Shown: positions 24,301 to 32,267 of the stretch, piece after piece
Position numbering within the stretch: the stretch's first letter is position 1
How the letters are laid out: each line of letters begins with the position of its first letter
NCBI GenBank assembly: GCA_025618425.1
Contig: CM046837.1
Location: forward strand, 25,043,793 to 25,107,792
Origin: Heliocidaris tuberculata
Taxonomy: Eukaryota; Echinodermata; Echinoidea; Camarodonta; Echinometridae
DNA: 64,000 nucleotides
Direction of reading: 5' to 3'
Program-made: the position numbers and the translations under genes
The notes under the pieces: generated by a model
What the model saw: only the letters and a program-made list of their open reading frames with translations
Databases searched by the model: none
Told to the model about the DNA's origin: nothing

Positions 24301-27300
24301 AAATCTGATTAGAAATAAGAAACTATGATTTTTTTTGAAGTTGTAATGAATTAAAAATCATAAATTTTCATATTTTTTTTAAAATGACAGAACAGATTTG
24401 AATCATACAGAATTGTATAAAAGCAAAAGTGAAATGATTATATAATCTACATATAGGGTGCATTTATGATGAAATATTTTTTAGATAGAAAATTTAAATT
24501 TATGATTTTTTCAGTACAGGGCAAATGGGAGATGAGCTCACAAGACACATCATGGAGTTGCCAATTTATGTTTGATTGATTACAACTTCAAAAATTCATA
24601 ACTTTCTTATTTCTTATTGGATTTCGCTCAAACTTTTACTGATCTGTTTCTTTAATTTTTTTTGCTTCTTTTAAAACCAAGTTGATATCAGGGTGGTTTC
24701 CCTTTAGCTAAAGAAAATGAATACATAAATCATTATTAAGAGAAGTTTTCAGTAGCAAAATAATAAAGTACTGGTTACACTGAATACAAGAAAATTACAA
24801 ATATCACTAATATTTTTTTTTCTAAGAGACCCTGACAGTCATCCTCCATAGTTCCATAATTTGAAACCATCACTCTGGGCAATTTCTGTCACAACTCTAT
24901 CCCTCTGTTTGTTTGATGTATCTAAGCCCTAGGGTGGGATTTTTCTAAAAAGTCAACATTTTACTGGGCATTGGCTAAGTAAATTGGCTTAAGTCTTATT
25001 CAAATCACATTGAAGTATTTAAGCAAGCAGACTGTAAGCCAAAGTTCTTATCAGTAGCTTCACAGAGCCACTCCAGTATTAGGTGCTCATCGCATTGAGT
25101 AATGAGGAGGCGAGTTGGCTCAGTTGGTAAATCGTCTGCCCGTCGAACCAAAGATCGTGGGTGCAAATCCACTCCGCGCGTGCTGTGTGTTAACGTGCCC
25201 CTTCCCAGTTTTATAGATGCAGGCAATGTTACAGTGGAAAACACTCTGTCCCTCGGATAGGACGTTAAATGGAGGCCCCGTGTAGAGGAGAGTCGCCACC
25301 TTTGCACATTAAGAACCCACTGCACTATTCGTAGAAGAGTAGGGGGAAACCTCGGTGAAGTGGTTCACCTGTACATGTATATCGGGAGAAGAGATGTGAC
25401 TCATGCGAGGGTAACAGTGATTCAGTTCGCTTTTCCCCTCCCAGACACAGGTGATGCCAAGTGATCATTAATAACAAGAATTAATAATACCATGGCCTGT
25501 CTATGTATTTTTGCCTACGATGCGCAGACCTGCATTATGAATGGGAAACACTGCCAGCCAGGGGATGTATTCTGAGAATTAGTTTATCTTGATTTTAGTG
25601 AAAGATTTTATTTGTCATAAACTCATAACGGATTTAAAATTGCAACATTTCATTGGTGTTTGCGCAAATGACTTACACGTATACAGCCACTTTTGTGCAG
25701 TCATTAAAGTGATTGATTAACTTTGTGAAAAAATGTAAAATCAGCTCAAATGCCAGTGAATTGTGTGCAGTCCTCTAACTACATATATAATTAAGGATAT
25801 GTGAAAGTATGAGAGAAAATGGAACCCGTTTACTATCCTAAAAAAGAGAAAATCGCGATCAATCGCTAGCGCAAGTCGCTCGGCTTCTTCGCTGCGCTGC
25901 AGTCACAAAAACCAAGCACCAGCGCTTGGCGATTTCAGAGCGAGTTTCCAGCCCGTACGGTATTCTGTGATGGAGCGAGGTATGCCAACCGTAAGAGTTC
26001 TTTAGGGTTCGGTGGTACTCTATCCCGACATCAATGTTCAATCGTAAATATCTTGATATATAAACGACCGATAAAACTCAGGCGATTCCTGTCTGAGCTA
26101 AAGGTTTGCAATTATGATTACAGCATTAGCTGGAACAGTGATTTTTTTTTCAATCCTGGGCAAAGTTAATCAATGCCTTTAACCACTGACGTGCCATAAG
26201 TGTACATTTTGTTATGACAATTAAAATCATTTCACTAAAATCAAGATAGAATAAATCTCAGAGTACCACCCCTTTGCCGCTGGTAACTAGCTTTCTTAAA
26301 CCTACAGTAGGGTAAGATACATGTACATGTAAATCCCCCAAATGCCACCAGAGACTGAAGTGGACTACTCTATTCAAGGAGAATGAAACACTGGGAAAAA
26401 ATCAATTCTAATGAAAAGAGAAGATAGAGAGAAGCAGTTTTTAAAAAGTTCCATCAAAATCAGTTACAAAATGAAAAAGATTAATATGAAAGTTTGAAAA
26501 GTCTCAATTTACTTTCTATGGTGATCCTCAAATTGGCAATGTTGCTCCAAAGTGACAGGTTTATAGTAGTACAACTCTCCATATGTTTTGTATGCAAAAT
26601 TTCATATTTTCCCCATTTATCTCTTAAGGTGCAGCTTGTCTCCTTCTTAGCACAAGATATATCATGGGAAAATCTATTTGACACAACATACATGTATGTT
26701 GAGTTCACAAAAAGACAAGCAGCATCAATGGAGATAATAGAGAAAATATGAAATTTTGTGTACAAAACATATTGAGAGTTGTACTACTAAACCTGCCATT
26801 TTGAAGCAACATTGCCAATTTGAAGATTGCCATAGAAAGTAGATTGAGACTTTTCAAACTTTTCATAACTTTTTCATTTCGTAACCGATTTTGATAGAAC
26901 TTTTTTAAAAATTGCTTCTCTTTATCCTCTCTTTTCATTAAAATGGATATTTCCCCAGGGTTTCATTCTCCTTTCAGTATTTTATCTGCACCAGAAATTT
27001 AGTACTGAATAAAAAATATTGAATATAACTTTGAAAGATGTGAATCTGAATCCATTGCAAGTCCTCCAATCAGTCACAAAGCTACAATTGGCAGTTTCAG
27101 TTGCGATTTTATTTTTTTACCCAACTCTATATACATGTACACGCACATACACTCAAGTTATGATTGATACTGATCTATTCTCCATATAATGTGCCGATGT
27201 ACATGTAGCCTAGGCCTATGTTGTAAACTAGTATTTCACATATGTTCATGGCCTTATTTTCCTGAGCACTTGGAATCATTTTGAATAACTTCTTAGAAAC

Positions 27301-30300
27301 CCTCTATACGGAATCAGTAGACCAGTGCAGTGAGCCATAGGAACGTTGACGTGAATATCTAATTAAGACATCTCCTCTATAATTAAAAGGGAAAAAATAT
27401 GTCAAAAATCTCTATGCCTCAGGAAATGAATCTAGGTCTTTCAGTGAGCCTATTATTTAAAATACTTGTGCCTAGACTGCCTATGAAGTTGATTTTCACT
27501 GTGTAGTTAGAGATTGTTTGTGAGCTATGAAAGAAAATCAAATTATACATTCCATGTGTTTGTTTATTGGGGAACCTCAGTTTGATTGAAATGTTGAGTT
27601 CTCACATCATTCATTTGTCACTCATAAATCCAATATGCATGCGATAAACTCAAAACAATGGCACTTCATCTACATGTAATTTCCTGTGCATTAATTTCCT
27701 ACCAAAGAGGTAATTATAGTGAAAAGGATTTGAATCGGCTGCCTGTACTGTGCCTGGATATTAGTTTCATCACTTTTTCTGCTTATCTTTGGTCATATAG
27801 AATCGATTTCATTTATTGCAAACATGCCGGCCAAGGACATCGGCTCAAAGTGTGGCTCCACCTTTCTGAGCGGCACAGTGCGTCACCAAATAGATCATTA
27901 CATGAAAAGTCCTTGCTGTTTATTACACCTCATAGATCCATCTACAGGAGCAGATGATTTGCATGATGAATTGAATGATTTCATCATTAAGTTTTTAATT
28001 GGAACAAAGTTTTCACCAATTTATAGAGAGTCAAAAATTGTCAAATATTTGTTACGAGTCCTTGAATACAATATTTAATTAATCAGTTAGTATTTGTCAC
28101 TTGTTTGTAAAATTGGCGCTGATTAGATTGTTATTGGTGCTCTGTACAATTGTACATGTGTAATTTTGAATTAGGATATGACTAATTGTTGTCACTAAAC
28201 AAACTAATCATTTTCATGTACATGTAAAGAAGCCAAATGTCAAAGATCAAAGTAAGATTTAGTGTCTTTTCATTAATGACCTTTTCAAGAAGTTGTGAGC
28301 ATCCATTTACTATAATTGCTTGTTACATGTTCTTGTACATGTACATGTAGCTACATTAATTTTGCACATGTATGTATATTTATTGCAAGGCTAGGAATAC
28401 TCAAGATACCTACATGTATATACAATCCTGGATTTAGCCAAGCCGCCCATGGAAAGCATTCAAGGAATAAAGTCCTATCGGATACCCATTTACATGTACT
28501 ACACCTGGGTTGAAGATGTCTAATGTAGATTGATGTGTTTCCAAAGAATATTGTTGGGACTCAATCAAACTGCAAACTTTTTGATCCACAGTCCAATGAT
28601 GTATGCACTAGACCACCACACTTCTATATTTACACGTACATGTGCAGTTTGCATACTGTATAAGCCATAAATTTCGCGGATAAATTTTCGCGAATAGGAC
28701 TAACCCGACTATTTCGCGAGTGGTTGAATTCGCGGTCGGAAAATTCTCAAATCTACAAACAGCGGTGATGATGTACTTTTGCAAAGCGAAGTGGTGAATT
28801 TCTGACCAGGAGACAACAAATTCATCCGACTTCTTATGTTGGCAATATTTTGGCGTGTTGTTAAATTCGCGACCCACTCGCGATTCGCGAAATTCGCGAA
28901 AATAAAAACCCCGCGAAATATATGGCGTACAGTACATTGTACATGTACATGTATGTATGTACACATGCGTATTGTGTGCTTTATTATGCAATGTTACTGT
29001 TCTTGCCGACCAGTATTGAATTAAAGGGAGCTGTGTACATTTTATTCAATTTGATAATGTACATTTACATTTCCTTAAAAATACATGTAGATGTATTTGC
29101 AGAACTTTTGTTAAATCTGTATCGACCTCTCCACAAAATGAGGGGCTTTGTATATTACAGTATTTTTAATACAGGGCATTAATTTTGGCACTGAATTTCA
29201 TTTCACATGTTGTTGAAAAAAATGTGTATTAGAATAGTCTGGGTCTGATATGGCCTCATTATGTCACTGTAGGAAAAGATCTGGTAGTAGTAGAGTGTGT
29301 GCATGCTGTCCGATTGCATATGTGAGTCTGATCAAAGCTCGCTTGTAACGAGATGCCAGTGAAATTGGTTGCCATAGTAACAAGTGTTCCATCTTGCAGC
29401 TGCCTAATTGGTAGGAGTTAATCTAAGAAATGAAGGAAGAAGAAGAACCTTGTTGATTGCATGCATTCAGCTAATGCGAGGAATGGGAAAATACAAAACC
29501 GACTTGCATCGTGGGTATATGTAGACAAATTGAATTGTCTTCTGTACGTCATTTGTGTATTTTGCATCAAAAAATAAATATAATATGTAAATGGTGTATA
29601 CATACATGTACATTGTGAATGGAAACCCTTCATTGTGCAGACATGTTGTTTCAATAGAATACCCATGTACAATGTAAATGTACATCACATGTACGTGTGT
29701 AAAGTGTGCTGATTTTCTGGAACAATTGGTAAATCTGTTGAAGCAATTAAAAAATAAAGATTATTTAAAAAGTTCCCCGAGTCGTCAAAAATAATTTTAA
29801 TCATGTACGTAGGTCACATACAATACCTCTTTTGACCTATATGTACATGTAAAGGCCTGCATGTTAAATGTGTTATCTCCTATAAATAATTACAAATCAT
29901 ACACTCTGGTATTTAAAACAAATCAGTGTTTAAAATTATTGTTTTGTTATTCGGAAGTTTCTTTTTAATGTACATGTAAATGGGGCTCTTATTTTCAGAG
30001 TTCCAGAGCTATTTTAGAGCTGTTCAAGGCTAAATTTTCCTTCCTTGCTTTTGTGTTGTGTTTAATATCCATTATCCAAGATGATCTTGTGACTTTGATA
30101 TGCCTTAGGCAGGAAGAGACAAAGTTTTAGCATGCACCACAGATTAGTCAGTTCAGAGCCAGAAGGGCATTAACTCCTTTACGTTAAAGCCCTTCTGGCT
30201 CCCAATGTAGCTCTACATGTAGGTGATATTGAGATGTTAAGTTTCAACATGCCTCACAGATTAGTCAGTTTAGAGCCATAAAGGCATTAACTCCTTTACG

Positions 30301-32267
30301 TTAACGTCCTTCTGGCTCCCAATGTAGCTTTAGGTGATATTGAGATGTTAACTTTCAACATGCCTCATAGATTAGTTAGTTTAGAGCCTGAAGGGTATTA
30401 ACTCCTCTTCGTTAATGTCCTTCTGGCTCCCAAATGTGCATGTAGGCTATTTTAACCCTTTCGAGACAATCGACCACATTTTGTGGTTTAGCTCAATAAC
30501 TTTTGATTCAGAGCTCTAAAAAATATACCAGATACATGAGTAGAAAGAGCAAAAATTTCTGTACAAACTATGTCCTTTTTGTTGCATGACCATTACTGCG
30601 TTTGATGCTAGAATTTTAGAAACGAGAATAAGGTTGAAAATCCTTAAATTGGCAACACTTTGACAGGTTCAAAATCATTGCTTTTTTTATCAAAATTGGC
30701 AATTTTTTCAACTTTTCGATAAATTCCTAACCATATATTGTTTTCAAGACATATTACACCTTATTAGAACCATGTACATGTAGCACTAAAAGAAAAATAT
30801 TACTATTGCCAATTTGAAGACCAAAATGTGATCAATTTAACCCTTAAATAATTCCTGTCCTGAAAGGGTTAACTCTGTGACAATTGCTTCGGGCTGTATT
30901 TTGTCGAAGATAGATGTAGAGATGATATTGAGACTTTGATATGCCTTAGGAAGAGACAAAGTTTTAACATGCCCCACAGATTAGTGGGTTGAGAGCCAGA
31001 AGGGTGTTAACTCTTTCTACACATACTGTACATGTAGAAGTACATGTACATATGAGTTCACTCCCTTCTTGCTCCCAGCAGAAGACATATCCTCAACTCA
31101 CCCTCTTTCTTCTCTGCCTCCATTATTTGAAGGAAATAAATATTTGGCTTCAATATCAATATCAAAGTGCCGTGATGTTGAACTCAGTTATTGACCATAG
31201 CCTAGAGGGGAGTGTGTGGCGACCAGAAAGGTCAGACGAGATATCAATTTCTTGATCCACTTTCTCCCGAACTTCCAAGCTGTCCATTTTGGCTTTGTAA
31301 CCATACAGTGTTTGTTGTCATGTTCCTGAAGCACCGCTCGTGCCCGTGTTGTTTACTCCATCTATCATGAGCAACACTATGTCTGCACTCTGCAGCCCCA
31401 ATATTTAACTTGAAATTGAACAAGAAATGTTTTGGGATCCCTCCAGTGACTAATCAAAGATCACTTCAGTCTGCTATTCTACAGAGTAAGTGTGCCAAAA
31501 GCCTCATCAGAATTAGAGAAAGAACAATGTCATTTTGACAACAAAAGAACAGCCGGGTCATTTTGACAACAAAAGAACAGCCGGGTCATTTTGACACTGC
31601 AAAAGCAAACTTGCCCCATGTGTACAAACTCATTCAATGTACATGTAGATGTACATGTAAACAAATTTGTACTGATGACATGAAAGATATAACCTTTTGA
31701 GGCTTGTTATTGAAATTGCTGAAAATAAAACTTTTTTTAATAGAAATTGCTTAATTTTGCACGAAGATAACGATTGAAAGTTATGCTTGTTTTGTTCATT
31801 TGGAATAGCACAGTTTCATGCGTTCGCAGACTAGGACGCTGCGCACACTCTGCAGACTTTGCAGTCACAATGTACTGTGCTTTAACCATATAATTTGTGG
31901 GTACCTGATAGGATTAATTATTCGAAATGCACTGTGCTCTGATAATGACTGCCAAAGCTTTATTTACACCAGGGTATGGGATCACAAGAGTAGATAATGT
32001 CACTTGTTTCTGTATGTATAATAATATAATATAATATGTATTACAGGCTGGTTGATTCATCCTTTCTCTTTATCTCTTTCCCCTCTCTTCCCTCTTGCAG
32101 GAATTTGTCTTGCTGCAGGCTTGGTGATCCTCGTCATAACCCTCCTGGCAGCGATGTGTCTCAAGCAACGCACCTACTGCGAGAAACCCATGTCATATCA
32201 CCCAATAGCTGATACTTCCCTGGAAAAGGACACGCAAGAACCGTTCTTACCAAACTCTCGGCTCTGA
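9957..32267 (+). CDS. ENPP4/ENPP5-like ectonucleotide pyrophosphatase/phosphodiesterase (four exons, 504 aa)
   Basis: The spliced product is a predicted type I membrane enzyme of the alkaline-phosphatase superfamily, NPP branch, that cleaves phosphodiester or pyrophosphate bonds of extracellular nucleotides. Residues 1-22 form a signal peptide. Metal and catalytic residues are all present: D40 (VSFDGFRWDY), nucleophile T76 (TKTFPNHFTLVTG), D192 and H196 (EPDHSGH), D239-H240 (SDHGM), H345 (GTHGYNN). PNNG at 393-396 is also a family hallmark. Sequons lie at N105, N111, N146, N160, N333 and N395. A Gly-rich stalk (about 424-442) precedes the membrane span (about 448-469) and a 35-residue tail. 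ENPP4 and ENPP5 of vertebrates are about 450-480 residues, share a large first coding exon and end in the same way. ENPP4 versus ENPP5 orthology needs a tree. The start is the first ATG after an in-frame stop, with A at -3. Confidence 0.93.
11174..11457 (+). repeat. 71-bp tandem repeat, four copies, intron 1
   Basis: The word CCACTTTCACATTTACT starts at 11174, 11245, 11316 and 11387, an exact 71-bp spacing. Copies 1 and 3 continue CGCTAGGGG while copies 2 and 4 continue GGCTAGGGG. The array therefore looks like a duplicated dimer. Each copy includes TACATACATGTACATTT. Confidence 0.9.
11557..11736 (+). CDS. ENPP coding exon 2
   Basis: The acceptor follows a T-rich tract (TTTTTTTTCATTAG). The exon is 180 bases, phase 1 in and out, and encodes residues 280-339. 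It contains the SPHMTAYLKEDIP and SPILLVAKEGW segments, which align with ENPP4/5. The donor is CCAA|GTAAGT. Confidence 0.93.
11752..11900 (+). mobile_element. Partial TTAA foldback element (left arm)
   Basis: It begins 'ttttttaaggggacgtcaaccc' and continues with 'aaaaagcagaaaaatgagagaaacaa', the left-arm sequence of the foldback family complete at 17114-17710. The complementary right arm is missing. It starts about 15 bases past the exon 2 donor. Confidence 0.6.
12105..12294. mobile_element. TA-flanked MITE, Tc1/mariner-like, 190 bp
   Basis: The left end CTGTAAAACCAGAAACG and complemented right end CTATAAAACTTGAAACT are imperfect inverted repeats. TA dinucleotides lie on both sides (12103-12104 and 12295-12296). 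TA target duplication is typical of the Tc1/mariner/pogo supergroup. There is no ORF of note. Confidence 0.65.
12362..12649. repeat. Nested foldback element, ~90-bp near-identical arms
   Basis: The left arm 12362-12448 and right arm 12555-12649 are reverse complements apart from a few substitutions and one 8-base indel. Both contain GACGAGTTGATGTTGGACG. A third, central copy of the arm tip (CAACATCAACTCGTCCCTC, about 12449-12467) gives two alternative hairpins. The transcript of ENPP intron 2 would fold here into a long stem. Confidence 0.85.
13075..13891. mobile_element. TA-flanked element with GGGGTAATTGTGGCCCC ends
   Basis: The left end GGGTAGATGGGGTCACGG...AATTGTGGCCCCC matches the complemented right end GGGAGACTGGGGTAATTGTGGCCCC. 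TA flanks both ends (13073-13074, 13892-13893). Additional internal copies of 'gggtaattgtgtcccc' occur near 13280. It is a non-autonomous DNA transposon of about 817 bp with no transposase frame. Confidence 0.6.
14044..14373 (+). CDS. ENPP coding exon 3
   Basis: The acceptor is ATCAACAG at 14043. The exon is 330 bases, phase 1 in and out, and encodes residues 340-449. It carries the last metal ligand H345 in GTHGYNN, the SMHPFFIAHGPAF motif, PNNG and the Ser/Gly-rich stalk. A GGA/GGT repeat at about 14331-14351 encodes seven consecutive glycines (436-442). The donor is TTTG|GTAAGT. Confidence 0.93.
14647..14837. mobile_element. Tigger/pogo-like MITE, TA-flanked
   Basis: The left end CAGTGGAACCTCATTATAA and complemented right end CAGTGAAACTTCGTTATAA match closely, with TA on both sides (14645-14646 and 14838-14839). 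This terminal sequence is like that of Tigger/pogo elements. At 191 bp it is non-autonomous. Confidence 0.75.
14972..15348. mobile_element. TTAA foldback element, left end lost
   Basis: It shares the core and right arm of the 17114-17710 element: 'tcttgagcgcctttt', 'ggggcagtattcaaaatatattg', 'taggtcctcca', 'gacattttagtcattttgtgtg', and the arm 'cataactttcttattgcttttccgatt'. It ends ACCCTTAA. Confidence 0.7.
15349..17113. other. Intron 3 sequence without recognised gene
   Basis: No exon was recognised. It contains a CT microsatellite (about 15733-15757), repeated TACATGTA words and a poly-C run near 16538. Confidence 0.5.
17114..17710. mobile_element. Complete TTAA-flanked foldback element, ~600 bp
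   Basis: It starts TTAAAGGGCAATCCAACCTT and ends with the near-complement AAGGTTGGATTTCCCTTTAA. The arms extend over 100 bases: 'agcagaaaaataagaaaaacagg...gaaagtttgaaagaaattggacaag' pairs with 'cttgtccgatttcgttcaaactttcacc...ttcctctttctttc'. Both ends lie in TTAA, the target of piggyBac and Kolobok elements. This copy is the best reference for a family with at least eight relatives here. Confidence 0.8.
17711..19569. other. Intron 3 sequence without recognised gene
   Basis: No exon was recognised. TACATGTA and ACATGTACATGTA words are frequent (for example 18313-18330, 18970-18995). Confidence 0.5.
19570..19803. mobile_element. Partial TTAA foldback element (right half)
   Basis: It contains 'gatattttagtcatttcgtgtgttggag', 'gggggagttgtccacagctac' and the right arm ending AAGGTTGAATTTCCCT. 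It is colinear with 17480-17707. The left half is missing. Confidence 0.7.
19826..21188. mobile_element. TTAA foldback element with long intervening sequence
   Basis: The left arm (about 19826-19935, 'agaagaaaaatgagagaaacagattagtgaaag') pairs with the right arm at 21060-21188, which ends CCCCTTTAA. About 1.1 kb separates the arms, which suggests a later insertion or a pair of solo arms. Confidence 0.5.
21189..22807. other. Intron 3 sequence without recognised gene
   Basis: No exon was recognised. It holds a poly-T tract (about 21344-21369), a poly-C run near 21971-21986 and dispersed TACATGTA words. Confidence 0.5.
22808..24116. mobile_element. 1.3-kb long-TIR DNA transposon with target duplication
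   Basis: Long inverted termini begin GGGGTAACCTCGCTAGTCAT on the left; the complemented right end is GGGGTCTGCTTGCTATTCAT. Similarity continues through 'cataaggaccgct', 'acggttt', 'gcgttcatgcaattttt'. The 8-mer GATGCCAC flanks both ends (22800-22807 and 24117-24124), and a ninth base differs (G/A). Long TIRs with an 8-9-bp duplication fit Mutator-like elements, though hAT cannot be excluded. The interior is a pyrimidine minisatellite with no transposase. Confidence 0.75.
23170..23830 (+). repeat. Pyrimidine-rich minisatellite, ~103-bp period
   Basis: GTTATTCATTGTTTTGATC recurs at 23419, 23522, 23627 and 23711, alternating with GTTATTCTTTGTTTTTAT half-units and TTTCCTTCTGTATAT. Long apparent Phe/Leu/Ser frames come from this repeat and are not proteins. 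It forms the core of the transposon at 22808-24116. Confidence 0.8.
24217..24707. mobile_element. TTAA foldback element, variant subfamily
   Basis: It starts TTAAAGGGAAAGTCCACCCTGATATTAAG and ends with the complementary ...CTTGGTT/GATATCAGGGTGG TTTCCCTTTAG. The inner arms 'agaagcagaaaaattaaagaaacagatca' and 'ctgatctgtttctttaattttttttgcttct' pair. It belongs to the same subfamily as 50392-50915. Confidence 0.75.
25108..25495 (+). mobile_element. tRNA-derived SINE
   Basis: The head has pol III box A TGGCTCAGTTGG (25116-25127) and a box B-like GGTGCAAATCC (25160-25170), spaced as in a tRNA. The body contains CCTCGGATAGGACGTTAAAT, 'ggccccgtgta' and 'cacattaagaaccca', a conserved central domain I associate with marine-invertebrate SINEs (from memory, not verified). 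It ends in an AT-rich tail near 25475-25495. It lies sense-oriented in ENPP intron 3. Confidence 0.8.
25561..26272. mobile_element. Inverted-repeat element with CpG-rich core
   Basis: The left end 'ggggatgtattctgagaatt' with 'tatcttgattttagtgaaa' and 'attgtcataa'-like continuation matches the complemented right end 'ggggtggtactctgagattt' with the same words (ending 26272). The TIRs are about 55-60 bp. The core at 25850-26045 is much richer in CG than the surrounding intron. No target duplication or transposase was seen. Confidence 0.65.
26377..26972. mobile_element. 596-bp foldback element, arms ~250 bp
   Basis: It begins AGGAGAATGAAAC and ends GTTTCATTCTCCT. The arms pair over most of their length, including 'gaagatagagagaagcag', 'tcaaattggcaatgttgct' and 'agtagtacaactctc', leaving a loop of roughly 100 bases. 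TTCA lies just outside each end, a possible short duplication. Confidence 0.75.
26973..28655. other. Intron 3 sequence without recognised gene
   Basis: No exon or clear element was recognised. Two overlapping frames near 27660-28078 lack splice support and family similarity. Confidence 0.45.
28656..28932. mobile_element. TA-flanked MITE rich in TTCGCG
   Basis: The left end CTGTATAAGCCATAAATTTC and complemented right end CTGTACGCCATATATTTCGC are inverted repeats, with TA on both sides (28654-28655, 28933-28934). The interior is full of AATTCGCGA and TTTTCGCG words. At 277 bp it is probably a Tc1/mariner-type MITE. Confidence 0.7.
28933..30089. other. Intron 3 sequence without recognised gene
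   Basis: No exon was recognised. It carries frequent TACATGTA words and otherwise unique-looking AT-rich sequence. Confidence 0.45.
30090..31078 (+). repeat. Tandem hairpin array, split by a MITE
   Basis: Hairpins begin GAGCC(A/T)GAAGGG or a close variant and end CCTTCTGGCTC, at 30156-30201, 30273-30318, 30384-30429 and, more degenerate, 30993-31076. Spacing is about 111-117 bp. Each is preceded by 'caacatgcc(t/c)cacagattag'. The first has a perfect 13-bp stem GAGCCAGAAGGGC. The MITE at 30456-30868 separates the third and fourth copies. Confidence 0.8.
30456..30868 (+). mobile_element. piggyBac-like MITE, copy 1 (413 bp)
   Basis: TTAA flanks both ends (30452-30455, 30869-30872). Termini are CCCTTTCGAGACA and, complemented, CCCTTTCAGGACA. 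TTAA targets with CCC-initial termini are the signature of piggyBac. A full-length inverted relative lies at 35332-35739. Confidence 0.8.
31079..32100. other. End of intron 3
   Basis: No exon was recognised before the last one. A short tandem (GTCATTTTGACAACAAAAGA unit, about 31527-31592, 2.5 copies of ~30 bp) is present. The final 40 bases are the pyrimidine tract of the exon 4 acceptor. Confidence 0.5.
32101..32267 (+). CDS. ENPP coding exon 4 (membrane anchor and tail)
   Basis: Behind a 40-base pyrimidine tract and CTTGCAG, this exon joins in phase 1 to exon 3 across 17.7 kb. It encodes GICLAAGLVILVITLLAAMC and a polar tail ending PFLPNSRL, then TGA. A hydrophobic span plus short tail at this place is expected for ENPP4/5. 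The join is supported by phase and architecture but not by transcript data. Confidence 0.85.

Noticed and set aside
25108..25180. Functional tRNA gene
   Set aside because: Pol III boxes are present, but the cloverleaf is imperfect and a SINE body and tail follow.
27658..28078. Overlapping frames of 84-99 codons as an extra gene in intron 3
   Set aside because: There is no recognisable family and no convincing splice sites, and length is near chance for this composition.
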